Below the pieces are notes generated by a model. That model did not search any database. It saw nothing but the letters and a program-made list of their open reading frames with translations, and had not been told where the DNA came from. Source: Yarrowia lipolytica (lineage: Eukaryota > Ascomycota > Dipodascomycetes > Dipodascales). Taken from it: a stretch of DNA of 64,000 nt. Positions within the stretch are counted from its first letter, which is position 1. The number at the start of each line of letters is the position of its first letter. Positions 1 to 9,190 of this stretch are shown here, piece after piece. A program made the position numbers and the translations under genes. The DNA is taken from the NCBI RefSeq assembly GCF_001761485.1, contig NC_090775.1, positions 1,364,001-1,428,000 on the forward strand, read 5' to 3'.

Positions 1-923
1 ATCGAAGCAGGGAGTGCAGGGTGGCCTGGATCAGCGAAGGTCGATCAGCCTTCTCCAGCACCTTGAGACACAGCTCGAAGATTTTGGAGAACTCGGAGAC
101 CATCTGGGACTTGAGGGTGTTGGTCTTGGCCTGGGTCATGGTTTCCTGGGAGAAGTCAAAGACCTCCTCCGACAGGTATCGCAGGATGAGCATGTTGTTT
201 TCGCAGATGTTGGCGGACATTTGCGACGATTCGACAATCTCGTCGATGAAGTTGGGCCACTCCTGGGGCCAGTCCTGTTTAAGGATCTGCACAATGGTGA
301 GGTCGTACTTCTTGATGAGGGCCCGCTGGCTCTTGAAGGTGGCGTCGTCGTTGGAGAGGCCGACTGCGAGCGCCACGAGGAAGTTTCGAATGCCCAGTCG
401 CTGTTCTTGGGGCAGCAGCTTCCATCGGGTTTTGATCATGTTGTCGAGGATGGACAGGGCGATATCTGGGTTAGTATGGGAATCATTTAGATCGCGAGGT
501 GAAGCAAAGCGGGCAATGGCTAGGACGTGGCAGCGATTGCACTGGCAGCGATTGCATTGGCAGCGATGGCGCTGGTAGCGACATCACCTTCTGTGCCGCC
601 ACAACCACTGCGGCAGTGGCGAATGGTGCTAACTCATGACCTGGTCTGTGCAGCATCACCACAATTGAGCCATCTGCTCTCCATCTCCTCTTCTTCTCCT
701 CTCCTTCTCCGTGCGTCTCATACTCACACTTGGACTCGGACTCTGTGGACTTTTCTAAAATCTGATCGGCCTTGAGCCAGGCGTCGTTGTGGGCCTTGAA
801 CTGGTTGAGCACCTGCTCGGCCTGCTTTCGCTCGGTGGCATTGGTGCCTCGGTAGAAGGCCTTGACCACGTTGTCGAACAGAGCAACGTCAAAGTCGCCT
901 TCAAACACTAGAATTCCCTCCAT
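1..923 (-). CDS. CRM1: Exportin-1 (CRM1/XPO1), 5' part, two exons, truncated by window edge
   Basis: Nuclear export receptor of the importin-beta/HEAT-repeat family; with Ran-GTP it carries leucine-rich NES cargoes through nuclear pores. Exon 1 is 923-728 and exon 2 is 465-1, where the gene leaves the window. The start is the ATG at 923; upstream in-frame codons are not conserved. Exon 1 reads [20 protein letters not shown] and continues with [18 protein letters not shown], close to yeast Crm1 [20 protein letters not shown]. Exon 2 encodes the CRIME-domain blocks [37 protein letters not shown] and [13 protein letters not shown], diagnostic of CRM1 rather than other karyopherins. Splicing at 728/465 restores a TAT codon giving [11 protein letters not shown]. 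About 220 of roughly 1080 residues are present. Confidence 0.96.
466..727 (-). other. Intron of CRM1
   Basis: 262-bp phase-1 intron. The donor GTGAGTA is at 727-721; the branch site and acceptor are fused as TACTAACCCAG, ending at 466. Removing it restores the conserved exportin reading frame, so the call is well supported. The open frame that reads through the donor is not conserved. Confidence 0.93.
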
Positions 924-1377
924 GGTGGTGCTATCGGGTGGTGCAAACGGTAGAGGTGAGTAGCGTTGTACTTGTAACTTTTCCACACCCTTCTCTCAAT
1001 GCAGGAAAATATAAACAGCAGACCAACTAGGTAGTACGGGGCTGTCGGGGGGTGGCGGCGGTAGAGCGGGAACTGCGGCGGTCTCTGCGGAAGCGATTGT
1101 GTACAAAGAACGGCTTGGAGGCAGCAGAGGAAGACTGTCTTGTTGTTCGTCCTTCAAATTTGCGTAGAGTAAACGCCTGTTTGGTTCGGAAAACTAAAGC
1201 AAACTCAACACTGTATATATGCCAGCTGAGTTAGCCCAGCATAAGGTCTGCGTCGGGGTTAGGGTTGCGGCACGTTGGGACTTTACCTGCTGTCCAACTA
1301 TAGACATGAGTATAACCGTGTAACAACCTGCGGGTTCGACTCAGGGCAATGTCGTAAACGTGCACCAATCCGGCAGC

Positions 1378-1618
1378 CACGTGACAGTTACTCTACTACA
1401 GGTTGTGTTGATTTGGTCGTCGTCTTTCCATACTGTCACGTGACATTACTAATACGACTTGTTGTCTTCTTCTTCTTCTTCTTCTTCTTTACTGTCACGT
1501 GACAGTGGCGCAGGGTGGCAACAAAAACAACGTGGAGCGTTGAAAGACGAGCAAATGGGATAAGCGAGTCATGTGACTGAGCGACTTGCTGGTCCAGGAG
1601 GGATAGTGTCACGTGACA
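1378..1618. promoter_or_regulatory. Cluster of CACGTGAC E-box palindromes upstream of CRM1
   Basis: CACGTGAC lies at 1378-1385, followed by three perfect 12-bp palindromes TGTCACGTGACA at 1434-1445, 1493-1504 and 1607-1618, plus a degenerate CATGTGAC near 1570. This is the half-site type bound by bHLH factors such as Cbf1 in yeasts. They lie 455-695 bp upstream of the CRM1 start and more than 3.5 kb from the SKG6-type start. Regulation of CRM1 is inferred from position only. Confidence 0.6.
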
Positions 1619-1798
1619 GAAAGCTATGTGTAGATCACCGGCCCTTTTACCGGGGGACGTTATCATTATTTTTTTTTTATTTTTTTTCTATTTATTACTA
1701 TTACCTATTGCACATCTTTAAGTGGGTGAACCCTGTTTATCCGGCAACGGTCTTTTTTCTGTCGCCGATATATCCGGCCAACTTTATGATTTAGTGAA

Positions 1799-2149
1799 AG
1801 AAATGGGGGAAAGGGGAAATGAGAAAAATGAAAATGGGAAAGGAATGAAAGAAGAAAAAATGAGAAAAAAATGAGAAAAAATGGAAAAAATAGGGAAAAA
1901 ATTAGGGGAAAATGGAGGAGAAACGGGAAAATGGGGGAGAAACGGGAAAATGGGGGAGAAACGGGAAAATGGGTGAGAAACGGGAAAAATGAAATAAATG
2001 AGAAAAAATGAGAAAAAATGAGAAAAAATGGAGGGAAAATGAGGGAAAATGAGGGAAAATGAAGGGAAAATGAAGGGGAAAATGAAGGGGAAAATGGAAA
2101 TAAAAAGACATGGAAAAATGGAAAAATATGGGAAAAGATAAATGAAGAA

Positions 2150-2186
<37 letters not shown>

Positions 2187-2219
2187 GGAAAAGGGGGGAA
2201 GAGAAAAATGAGAAAATCT
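1799..2219. repeat. G/A-rich low-complexity tract with 31-bp poly(A)
   Basis: Irregular short repeats of the type GGGAAAATG, GAGAAACGG and GAGAAAAAATG run for about 420 bp with almost no C on the plus strand. An uninterrupted A run covers 2153-2183, followed by G-rich blocks. A shorter relative with GGGAAAATG units occurs at 56391-56525. Confidence 0.85.
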
Positions 2220-2938
2220 CCCCCAACCACGAAAGAAGATGGATATTGGTGAGTATTTGTGTGTGGAAAGAGGTGGATATATCCTACTGTTGGAAGCAGC
2301 GGGAAATCTCAAGTCGATTGGTCTAATTTTTCGTAGCTGTTTTTACCACATATCTACATAGCTACAATGGCTTGTATCCAAGTATATACAAATTAGCACT
2401 AGATAAAATGCACAGGAAAAACCCCGAAAACCCCGAAAAACCCGAAATAATCAAAACCACTTGGGCAAAACCACTTCATATATCATCACGTGACCAGAAT
2501 CAACCAATCAACCAACCCGGATATCGTCCTACGCCACGAGATGTATTTCAATCGTCTTATGAACAGATTGAGTAGATCGGGTGGAATATTTGAAAGAAAA
2601 AAAGATGAATCTGAGCGAAAAAGGAAAGAAACTCTCTACAATTATATCCCACTCGGGGCTCCCCTGGTTCACGACTCTACCGGCCAGAAAGTACGTGCCA
2701 AGAACTTGTCAAGAACATCCAAAGAGCTCGGTGCAGCTCACCTCCCTAGCATCAATCCGATCTTCCTTCCTTATCAATGAAATGTCTACTTCTGCCATTA
2801 ATCATTGTCTACAAGTCAGAAAACATGTATCCATCCATTCATATATATGCTAACCTTTCACTAGACCTGCTTGAGAGTCCAAACTAGAAACAAACGCTAG
2901 TGAGCAAGAACTCTTCAACGGACTCGCCCTCGCGCCTC

Positions 2939-5149
2939 TTAGTTTCTCATCTCCCAACTGGGCTTCAACATCATCGCCGTATCCATCTTACTTCGCACCT
3001 GGGTAGGTCGCTGCTGTGGAATGGGGGTTCCTCCAGAAGTGAACTGCGAAGTCAGCGAGTTGTTCCTGCTGCTGTCCCGCCCAAACCGCGTGGGAGGGGC
3101 AAAGTCCAGCGACGCCAGAGACACGGACTTTCGCAGTGCGTGCGGAGACGGCATCATCTCCGTGTCCGTCATGGAATGCAGGGGGTTGTGCAGGGGGTTG
3201 TAGCCCACCGAAGGCGACTGACTCAGCACGGGAGAACCGGGAGCTGAGCCAGTGGGGGTCTGAATTCGCTTCTGCGAAGGCACAAACGAAGTCACACCTA
3301 AATCAGACTGGTCCAGCTTGTGAGGGGTAGGCACCGTCTGCAGAGGCTTGAGCTGCAGAGGTGGAGGCTTTCTTCGGGGCAGGGATGTACTATGTTGGGG
3401 CAGATAGGCCTCTGCAGGGGCGCCTCCATGGTAACCACCGCCATGAGGAGGATGAGGAGGCTGATGTCCGTGGCCATAATGATTGAACGCATATCCGTCT
3501 TGAGGAGGGGTTCCCCAGTTGGAATGCGGGCTGCTGGAGCCCACGGGAGATGCATGTTGATGCGGGACGGCAGAGAGGTCCGGGGTGGTGGGCGCAAAGT
3601 CAATCATGAGTGCGTTGACGGGGGCATAGCCTCTGTTAGTAGAAAGAGGAGCGGTGGCTCCGGGAGGAACTCGAGCCAGGGCGGCAGTATACCCTGCTGA
3701 CACGGGAGGTGCGGCAACAGGATGGTCGTAGATGGACGACGATTGTGAGTGGTGCGAGTCGCGCATTTGGGAAGTGCTGTACTCGGTGTCGATGGTGAGA
3801 TCCGCCGGGAAGCTATCTGCGGTGACGTCTCCGGGGAGCTCTGGAAGCTCCTTGTCAGAAGCCATGGTGAGATTACCCTCGGGAGTCTCAACGACTCCCT
3901 CCTGGGTGAGAGCAGTCTCTCGAATCGCCTTCTCCTTGTTTTCGTCAAAGTAGACCTTGTAGACGGACCGCACCCGGTCAAACTGAGTGGGGGGAGAAGT
4001 CATGTCGTTCTCCTCTTGGTCTGGAATTGCAGGAACAGGCACTGTAGGGGCGTGATCGAGATGATCTTTGTCTTCAAAGTAGCCGTTGGCCTTGTCGTGT
4101 TTCTCGGAGTCATCGGGAGTGGTGGCTGTGGACTGTTCGCTCATGACTCGAGAGAAGGAGTCCTGGCTATCGTGACTAGTGTGACTGCTGCTCTGGAAAG
4201 ACGAGCTCTGCTGTTGGTGTTGACTGTCGGTGTCTCTTTCTCCATGACTAGATGCAACCGGTGTGTGGACAATGTTGCTCTCTCGGTCAAAGGGGTCCTC
4301 GGTGACGGGAGAGTCAACCTCTGAGTCGGAGACAGAACCAATGGAGAACTGCTTATTGTGTGAGTAGAGGGGCTCGATGGGCGAGTTGGGGTTGGACAGC
4401 GACGGTCGCGAGATGTTCATGCGGGGCACAGGAGGGGGAAGCGGTTGCTTGACCATGTCTTGTTCCTGCACGTCCTTTTTGGGTAGCTGTTCCTGTCGCT
4501 GGTATGTCGGGGCAGGTTTTCGTAGGGTGTCTGCGCCGGCTGATGCCAGAGAGGCTGCGCTCGAGTTGATATGGGGTGCGCGGAAGACACTCGAGGCGGG
4601 AGAAGACGGGTATCTGTCTCCTCCGAGAGAAGCCAAGAACCCAGAGTGGTTTGGCAAGAGTCCGGACGACGACCCTGGGGGCGGCATGCCCGAATAGGGA
4701 GCGGAGAGGTTGGTGAGCGATCGCGAGTAGTTTTCCGAGTAGCCCTCGCCCTTGAGGATGTAGGGGGAGTCGAAAAACGGGTCGTTTTGGTTAAAGTCCT
4801 GGTGGTAGTTAGTTCTGGGGGGCTGGTCTCCTTTCTTGGAGCCGGTTTTGTCGGGCAGTTGGCGAGAGGACTCGATTGCAAAGCCCTTGTTCTCTTCATC
4901 GTACACGGAGGCGGCGTCAAAGTCGCGGTCGTCCTCGGCCTCCTTTTTGAGCTTTTGCAGGTGTCTCCAGTGCAAAAAGGCGCAGATGAGAATGGCGGCC
5001 AGAATGGGGATGCCGACTCCCAGGCCGATCGGGAGCCCCTGGGAGCCCGTGGGCATGGGACATTTTTCTCTGTCGCCGCAGCTGGGGGTTTCTTTGCGGG
5101 CCAGCAGCGTCCGCGAGACCAGGGCCGCTGTGGTGGCTGTTGGGGGCAT
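2939..5149 (-). CDS. Single-pass membrane protein with SKG6-type transmembrane domain
   Basis: 736-residue protein with one strong membrane segment at about residues 39-60 (GLPIGLGVGIPILAAILICA), followed by a basic/acidic juxtamembrane stretch HWRHLQKLKKEAEDDRDFD. A short Cys-containing outside segment precedes it (CGDREKCPMPTG). The remaining 670 residues are a Ser/Pro-rich, probably cytoplasmic tail with poly-Gln/Ser and a conserved-looking end (RKSVSLASLDFAPP, TRFGRDSSRNNSLTSQFTSG). This arrangement matches the fungal SKG6/TOS2/AXL2 transmembrane family, membrane proteins that localise to bud tips and septa and are Cdk substrates in S. cerevisiae. No classical signal peptide is visible, so the first helix probably acts as signal anchor. 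Start is the ATG at 5149. Orthology to SKG6 versus TOS2 cannot be decided here. Confidence 0.8.
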   Translation of the reverse strand: MPPTATTAALVSRTLLARKETPSCGDREKCPMPTGSQGLPIGLGVGIPILAAILICAFLHWRHLQKLKKEAEDDRDFDAASVYDEENKGFAIESSRQLPDKTGSKKGDQPPRTNYHQDFNQNDPFFDSPYILKGEGYSENYSRSLTNLSAPYSGMPPPGSSSGLLPNHSGFLASLGGDRYPSSPASSVFRAPHINSSAASLASAGADTLRKPAPTYQRQEQLPKKDVQEQDMVKQPLPPPVPRMNISRPSLSNPNSPIEPLYSHNKQFSIGSVSDSEVDSPVTEDPFDRESNIVHTPVASSHGERDTDSQHQQQSSSFQSSSHTSHDSQDSFSRVMSEQSTATTPDDSEKHDKANGYFEDKDHLDHAPTVPVPAIPDQEENDMTSPPTQFDRVRSVYKVYFDENKEKAIRETALTQEGVVETPEGNLTMASDKELPELPGDVTADSFPADLTIDTEYSTSQMRDSHHSQSSSIYDHPVAAPPVSAGYTAALARVPPGATAPLSTNRGYAPVNALMIDFAPTTPDLSAVPHQHASPVGSSSPHSNWGTPPQDGYAFNHYGHGHQPPHPPHGGGYHGGAPAEAYLPQHSTSLPRRKPPPLQLKPLQTVPTPHKLDQSDLGVTSFVPSQKRIQTPTGSAPGSPVLSQSPSVGYNPLHNPLHSMTDTEMMPSPHALRKSVSLASLDFAPPTRFGRDSSRNNSLTSQFTSGGTPIPQQRPTQVRSKMDTAMMLKPSWEMRN

Positions 5150-6230
5150 GACTGGTAATGAGTGAATCAGTGGGCGAGTGGTGAATGAGTGAATCAGTGG
5201 GTGAATAGTGAACCCGTGAACCAGTGAAAGAATGTGTTAATGAGAGTGGTGGGTGGTCAACGGGATTGTCGATGCCAACGAGCTAGTTCACGATTCCAGG
5301 GGTTTGGTCTTGTCGAAAGTGTGTCAGTGACTGTGAGCCCAAGAGTGTGAATGAATGAGCGTAAGAGTGTGAATGAGCGTAAGAGTGTGTTTCCGTCTGT
5401 GTTCGATCTGTGCGCCAGATATCCGTCTGTGCTTGGTCCGTGTTCGTCGTGCTCGCCGTGCTCGCCGTGTGCCAACGCTCCACAATGTCTGCCGTGTGCC
5501 AACCTGATAATATCGAGATTCAAACACTACAAGTAGGCAGGATTTCCACATTGAGACACTTGTTTGCTTGTTCCCATTTGGCTTCTGTGCCTGGCTTTGT
5601 CCGCCGCCTTTTGTGAACCTTGGCAGCTTGCCTTTGCGCTTTTTTGTGCATCCCGCCACACGTAACACGCGTCTGCCCAGCCGGTGCACGAGCGCGCAAA
5701 CGTCGCCCCGTCTCACGTGACCCTGCCGGGGTCCCGCGCCGGTACCCAGTCAGCGCCGATGCCGTTGTTAGCTGCTGCTATCCGCTTCTAACCGCGGCTA
5801 AAAGGACGCGTCTGCGATTCTTTTTTTCTGGTGTTTTTTTTTTTTCACCAACCTAAAAACGGGCGCTAAAACAAGCGCTAAAAGAGGTTCCCCTATCTCC
5901 TGAGTTGGTAGATTAGTGAGAGTTCATCAAGTGGTGGTGAAGCGTTCAATGTGACGGCGCGTTGAGTGACGGGAGAGTGAGAGCACCGGCCGAGTTGCGC
6001 CAAGCTCGTACCCTCGCGTGTCAACCGGATCAAACCTCCCCATGATGCCCTAGTCTCGCACCGGACGGGACTACGATACTCCTTCTCCGGATCCAGCCAC
6101 ACCAAAGATTGTCCAAGGGGCTCGAATCGTATGTACAAGACGAGTGCAAGTACGAGGGTTCATCTTCGAGACAATCTCTGTGCAAATCCAACCTAAAGCT
6201 GTGAAGGGGGTGAAGGAGATGAGGTGAAGG

Positions 6231-6314
6231 AGAGGACGGCTACGAGAGGACGGCTACGAGAGGACGGCTACGAGAGGACGGCTACGAGAGGACGGCTACG
6301 AGAGGACGGCTACG
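6231..6314. repeat. Minisatellite, 6 x 14 bp
   Basis: Six perfect head-to-tail copies of AGAGGACGGCTACG. Perfect identity between copies indicates recent expansion or homogenisation. Confidence 0.97.
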
Positions 6315-6740
6315 AGATCAGCCCAGAAAGATCTATCCTACATCGACCTCCCTCGCAATCACCCCTCAAACTCCACCTACTCCCCAACTCTGATGGCGAT
6401 CGGCACGTGTCTCCCTCCACTTGTGAAGAACATTCTGAAGCGACCCTGCAGCTAAAGCAGCCAGAGACAATCCACAAGTACATGATGGACGCGTCCAACT
6501 CCCTCCCAAAAACGCCTCTGCTGGCCCACATTCCTCAACCCAGCTCCACAAGTATCCTACATGTGCTGCAACGCCAGATGTATCATGTATCCGCGACACA
6601 TGTTCACTGCAAACTCTGCATGCTGGACCCAAGATTCGCGCTCATTGTGTGTCCAGGGGTCGTGTCGATCAGAAGCCTGTCAGGGACCCCTGAGGGAGCG
6701 GCGAGCAGCGAGCGGCGAGAGACAACGGGCGACACGATAC

Positions 6741-6806
6741 ATACTCGAACTGGCACTGTTGGCATACTCGGACTGGAACTGTTGGCATACTCGGACTGGA
6801 ACTGTT
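6741..6806. repeat. 23-bp tandem repeat, about 2.8 copies
   Basis: Two perfect units with core GGCATACTCGGACTGGAACT (6761-6783 and 6784-6806) preceded by a diverged partial copy from about 6741. Confidence 0.9.
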
Positions 6807-7379
6807 GCCTTCACCGCCCAACCGAACCTCCGCCGTTTTTCGCTTGTTTCACCCATCCTCAACCCTAACCCACAACCTCCTGTTTGGCGGTTGCCTCTTT
6901 GGGAATCGCACACAAACAGACTGCCAAACAAAAGCGTCGACGACCCGACGGCCGGGTAATGTCTTTTTAAAATTTTCACACCTCCCAAATTTACCCTACC
7001 CGATTAACCTTTTTCACCCAGTTACCCTACCGACAACCACTATATAGGCGGGTGCACCACCCGTGATTTCTACCTCCCCAACAACGGAGGTCGACATCGA
7101 CGTACATGGCTCTTGCCTTTTACCAGAGCCATCCGGGTGTCGTCTCTACAAGTTGTTTTTCTAGTTTTTGGAAACTTCTTCTTATGGAGACAAGTGCGAC
7201 TTACTCTTGGTGGATTCGTTCTCTTTTTAGGGACTTCATTGTTGCTGGCGACTTGGTCGTGGGTACCAAGGAATTCCTACGGAGGGAATGTTTACGGTTG
7301 TATATCAATAGTGAATGATGACGGTTGTATTAATTTTAGACGTTGACGGGTATTTTTATTAGAACTTTTGGTGGCACTG

Positions 7380-7657
7380 CGGATGTTTATTGATTTTTTT
7401 TTATTTTTTATTTTTTATTTTTTACTTTTTTATTTATTTTCGCAACTTGAGCTTTTGGAGTAATGAGGGGATATGAGTAGTAACCTAAATGCTCTGAATG
7501 GCCGAAGCAAAAACGAGCACTCCTCCTGTACTATATATATATTATACTCATTTTTTTTATATTTATTTTTTTTTTATATTTTTAAAAAAAGTTTTTTTTT
7601 TATTTCATTTATTTCATTTTTTTTATTACAATTTTTATTTCATTTTTATTTTATTTT

Positions 7658-7690
<33 letters not shown>

Positions 7691-7820
7691 TTTTTTCATT
7701 TTTATTTCATTCTTATTCCATTTATTTCATTTCTTATTTCATTTATTCCATTTATTTCATTTATATTTTTATTTCTTTCATTTTTTATTTAATATTTCTA
7801 TTTATATATTTTATTTTCCG
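7380..7820. repeat. T-rich low-complexity tract upstream of CNS1
   Basis: Plus strand is almost entirely T with interspersed A and occasional C (TTTATTTCATTT-type units). Probably the nucleosome-poor promoter of CNS1, whose ATG is at 7958. Phe/Tyr/Ile-rich open frames through it are not genes. Confidence 0.8.
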
Positions 7821-7957
7821 TCGAATTCTGAACAAAACCCAAACCCCTTTTTACTTTCTACCAGCCGATTCTGGATTCTCCCATGCGATAAGATTCAAAC
7901 ATGCATATCTTGTAAAAATTGTGTAGGAATTCTGATCTCAACCAACACGGTGCCAAA

Positions 7958-9190
7958 ATGCCCCCCAAAAGCTCCCAGATTGAAGAAATCATTGACGACG
8001 CCCCGGGGTCGCCCACAGCCACACCTCCGGCGGTCGAAAGCACGCGGGAAAGCCGCCCGCCCGCAGGATGGGACACCCACCGGTACGCCCCAGGACCCAA
8101 TGACCCCAAACTGCCGCCGCAATTATCCGAGTACTCGACGGCGACGACCGACGAGTTTCTCAAGAACATGAACAAGGTGCCGTTTTTCATGCGGGAGCTC
8201 GACGAGAGCGGCGAGGACGGCGGAGCCAACGACCACCTGGAGGCTCTCAAGGCTCTGGCGTACGAAGGCGAGCCCGACGAGGTGGCCACCAACTTCAAGA
8301 ACCAGGGCAACGAAGCGTACAAGGAGAAGCGGTACGGCGACGCGCTGCAGTTCTACGACAAGGCGCTGGAGGTCAAGTGTGGAGTGGTGGCCATTGACAC
8401 CGCCTGCTACATCAACAAGGCGGCGTGCAATCTGGAGCTCCGCAACTACCGACGATGCATCAACGACTGCAAGGCGGCGCTGATTCTGGATCCCAAGAAC
8501 CAGAAGGCCATTTTCCGGTCGTGCACGGCATTTTTGGCGGTCGGGCGGGCCCAGGAAGCCCTCGAGCTGTGCGACTACGCAAAGTCTTGCGAGGTGTTCA
8601 ATGATGCCATGAAAAACATTGAAACTGCCGCCAAAAAGAAGCTGGCCGACAACATTGCTCGGGAAAAGCGAGAGCTCGCACGAAAGGAGATTGCCGAGGC
8701 TACAGAGAAGAATCTGGAGCTCGCCATCAAGGTGCGAAAGATCCTGCAAATCACCACCAAGGCGCCTCCTGCTCTGCCTGACGGCGTTTCCATCCATCTC
8801 GAGGACCCTCTGGACCCCACCTCCACTCTTCTTGTGCCTGTGTTGCTGCTGTATCCCTGTGATCTTCAGTCAGACTTTCTGGCCGAGGTCGATATCGGCT
8901 CCACTCCGGGCCAGGCGCTCAACACCGTGTTTGAGCATCCGCCCATGTGGTTCTCCGGCGACCACGTGGCCCAGTACGACGTCAAGAACCTCGAGGTGTT
9001 TGTGCAGACTGAGTCTGGAGGTCTGGTCAAGATTGGAAAGAAGGTGTCGTTTGAGAGCGTGCTGTCTGCGCCCAAGCCAAAGGTGCCGCTCATTGACAAT
9101 GTCATCACTCTGCATTGCGTGCCTAAGGAGAAGCGGGAGCAGTGGCTGAAGACGTGGAGCAAGGACAAGGCTCAGAAGGAGATGATTTAG
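7958..9190 (+). CDS. CNS1: TPR co-chaperone Cns1/TTC4 homologue
   Basis: 410-residue co-chaperone that docks on the C-terminal EEVD of Hsp90/Hsp70; in S. cerevisiae Cns1 is essential and supports translation-factor folding. An acidic N-terminal region contains the family segment MNKVPFFMRELDESGEDG (71-88). A three-repeat TPR domain at about 109-212 follows (ATNFKNQGNEAYKEKRYGDA, ACYINKAACNLELRNYRRCI, ILDPKNQKAIFRSCTAFLAV) with carboxylate-clamp residues K114, N118, N153, K183 and R187. Next come a charged helix (220-265) and the C-terminal wheel domain with PMWFSGDHVAQYDVKNLEVF and VITLHCVPK. Length agrees with Cns1 (about 385) and TTC4 (387). The start is the ATG at 7958 in a good AAA-ATG context; an earlier non-ATG extension is rejected. 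Single exon. Confidence 0.95.
   Translation: MPPKSSQIEEIIDDAPGSPTATPPAVESTRESRPPAGWDTHRYAPGPNDPKLPPQLSEYSTATTDEFLKNMNKVPFFMRELDESGEDGGANDHLEALKALAYEGEPDEVATNFKNQGNEAYKEKRYGDALQFYDKALEVKCGVVAIDTACYINKAACNLELRNYRRCINDCKAALILDPKNQKAIFRSCTAFLAVGRAQEALELCDYAKSCEVFNDAMKNIETAAKKKLADNIAREKRELARKEIAEATEKNLELAIKVRKILQITTKAPPALPDGVSIHLEDPLDPTSTLLVPVLLLYPCDLQSDFLAEVDIGSTPGQALNTVFEHPPMWFSGDHVAQYDVKNLEVFVQTESGGLVKIGKKVSFESVLSAPKPKVPLIDNVITLHCVPKEKREQWLKTWSKDKAQKEMI

Larger units (their letters stand above)
924..2938. other. Intergenic region between CRM1 and the SKG6-type gene
   Basis: No convincing gene. It holds the CRM1 upstream region with four E-boxes (1378-1618), a (TTC)n microsatellite at about 1465-1489, a 420-bp G/A-rich strand-asymmetric tract (about 1799-2219) with a 31-base A run (2153-2183), and another TCACGTGAC at about 2486. 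Long serine/phenylalanine/proline-only open frames on the minus strand are products of the low-complexity DNA. Confidence 0.8.
5150..7957. other. Divergent intergenic region with minisatellites and T-rich DNA
   Basis: Shared upstream region of the SKG6-type gene (leftward) and CNS1 (rightward). Contents: degenerate GTGAATGAGTGAATCAGTGG-like repeats (5155-5230), GAGCGTAAGAGTGTGAATGA repeats (5350-5395), TCACGTGACC at about 5714, six perfect 14-bp repeats (6231-6314), a 23-bp duplication (6761-6806), and a T/A-rich stretch (about 7380-7820) before CNS1. No supported gene; open frames are short and lack conserved motifs. Confidence 0.75.

Noticed and set aside
483-986. CRM1 start 21 codons upstream and read-through of exon 1
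   Set aside because: The upstream extension is not exportin-like and the read-through crosses a perfect GTGAGTA donor into non-conserved sequence.
1705-2312. Overlapping Phe/Ser/Pro-rich minus-strand open frames
   Set aside because: They are translations of the purine-rich low-complexity tract; all three frames are open because stops need T/A patterns absent here. No conserved motif.
6231-6314. Possible CRISPR-like array
   Set aside because: Units are contiguous with no spacers, and the genome is fungal; same applies to the other tandem arrays.
7473-8171. Phe/Tyr-rich frame running into the CNS1 start
   Set aside because: Translation of the T-rich promoter tract; CNS1 uses a different frame with clear TPR motifs.
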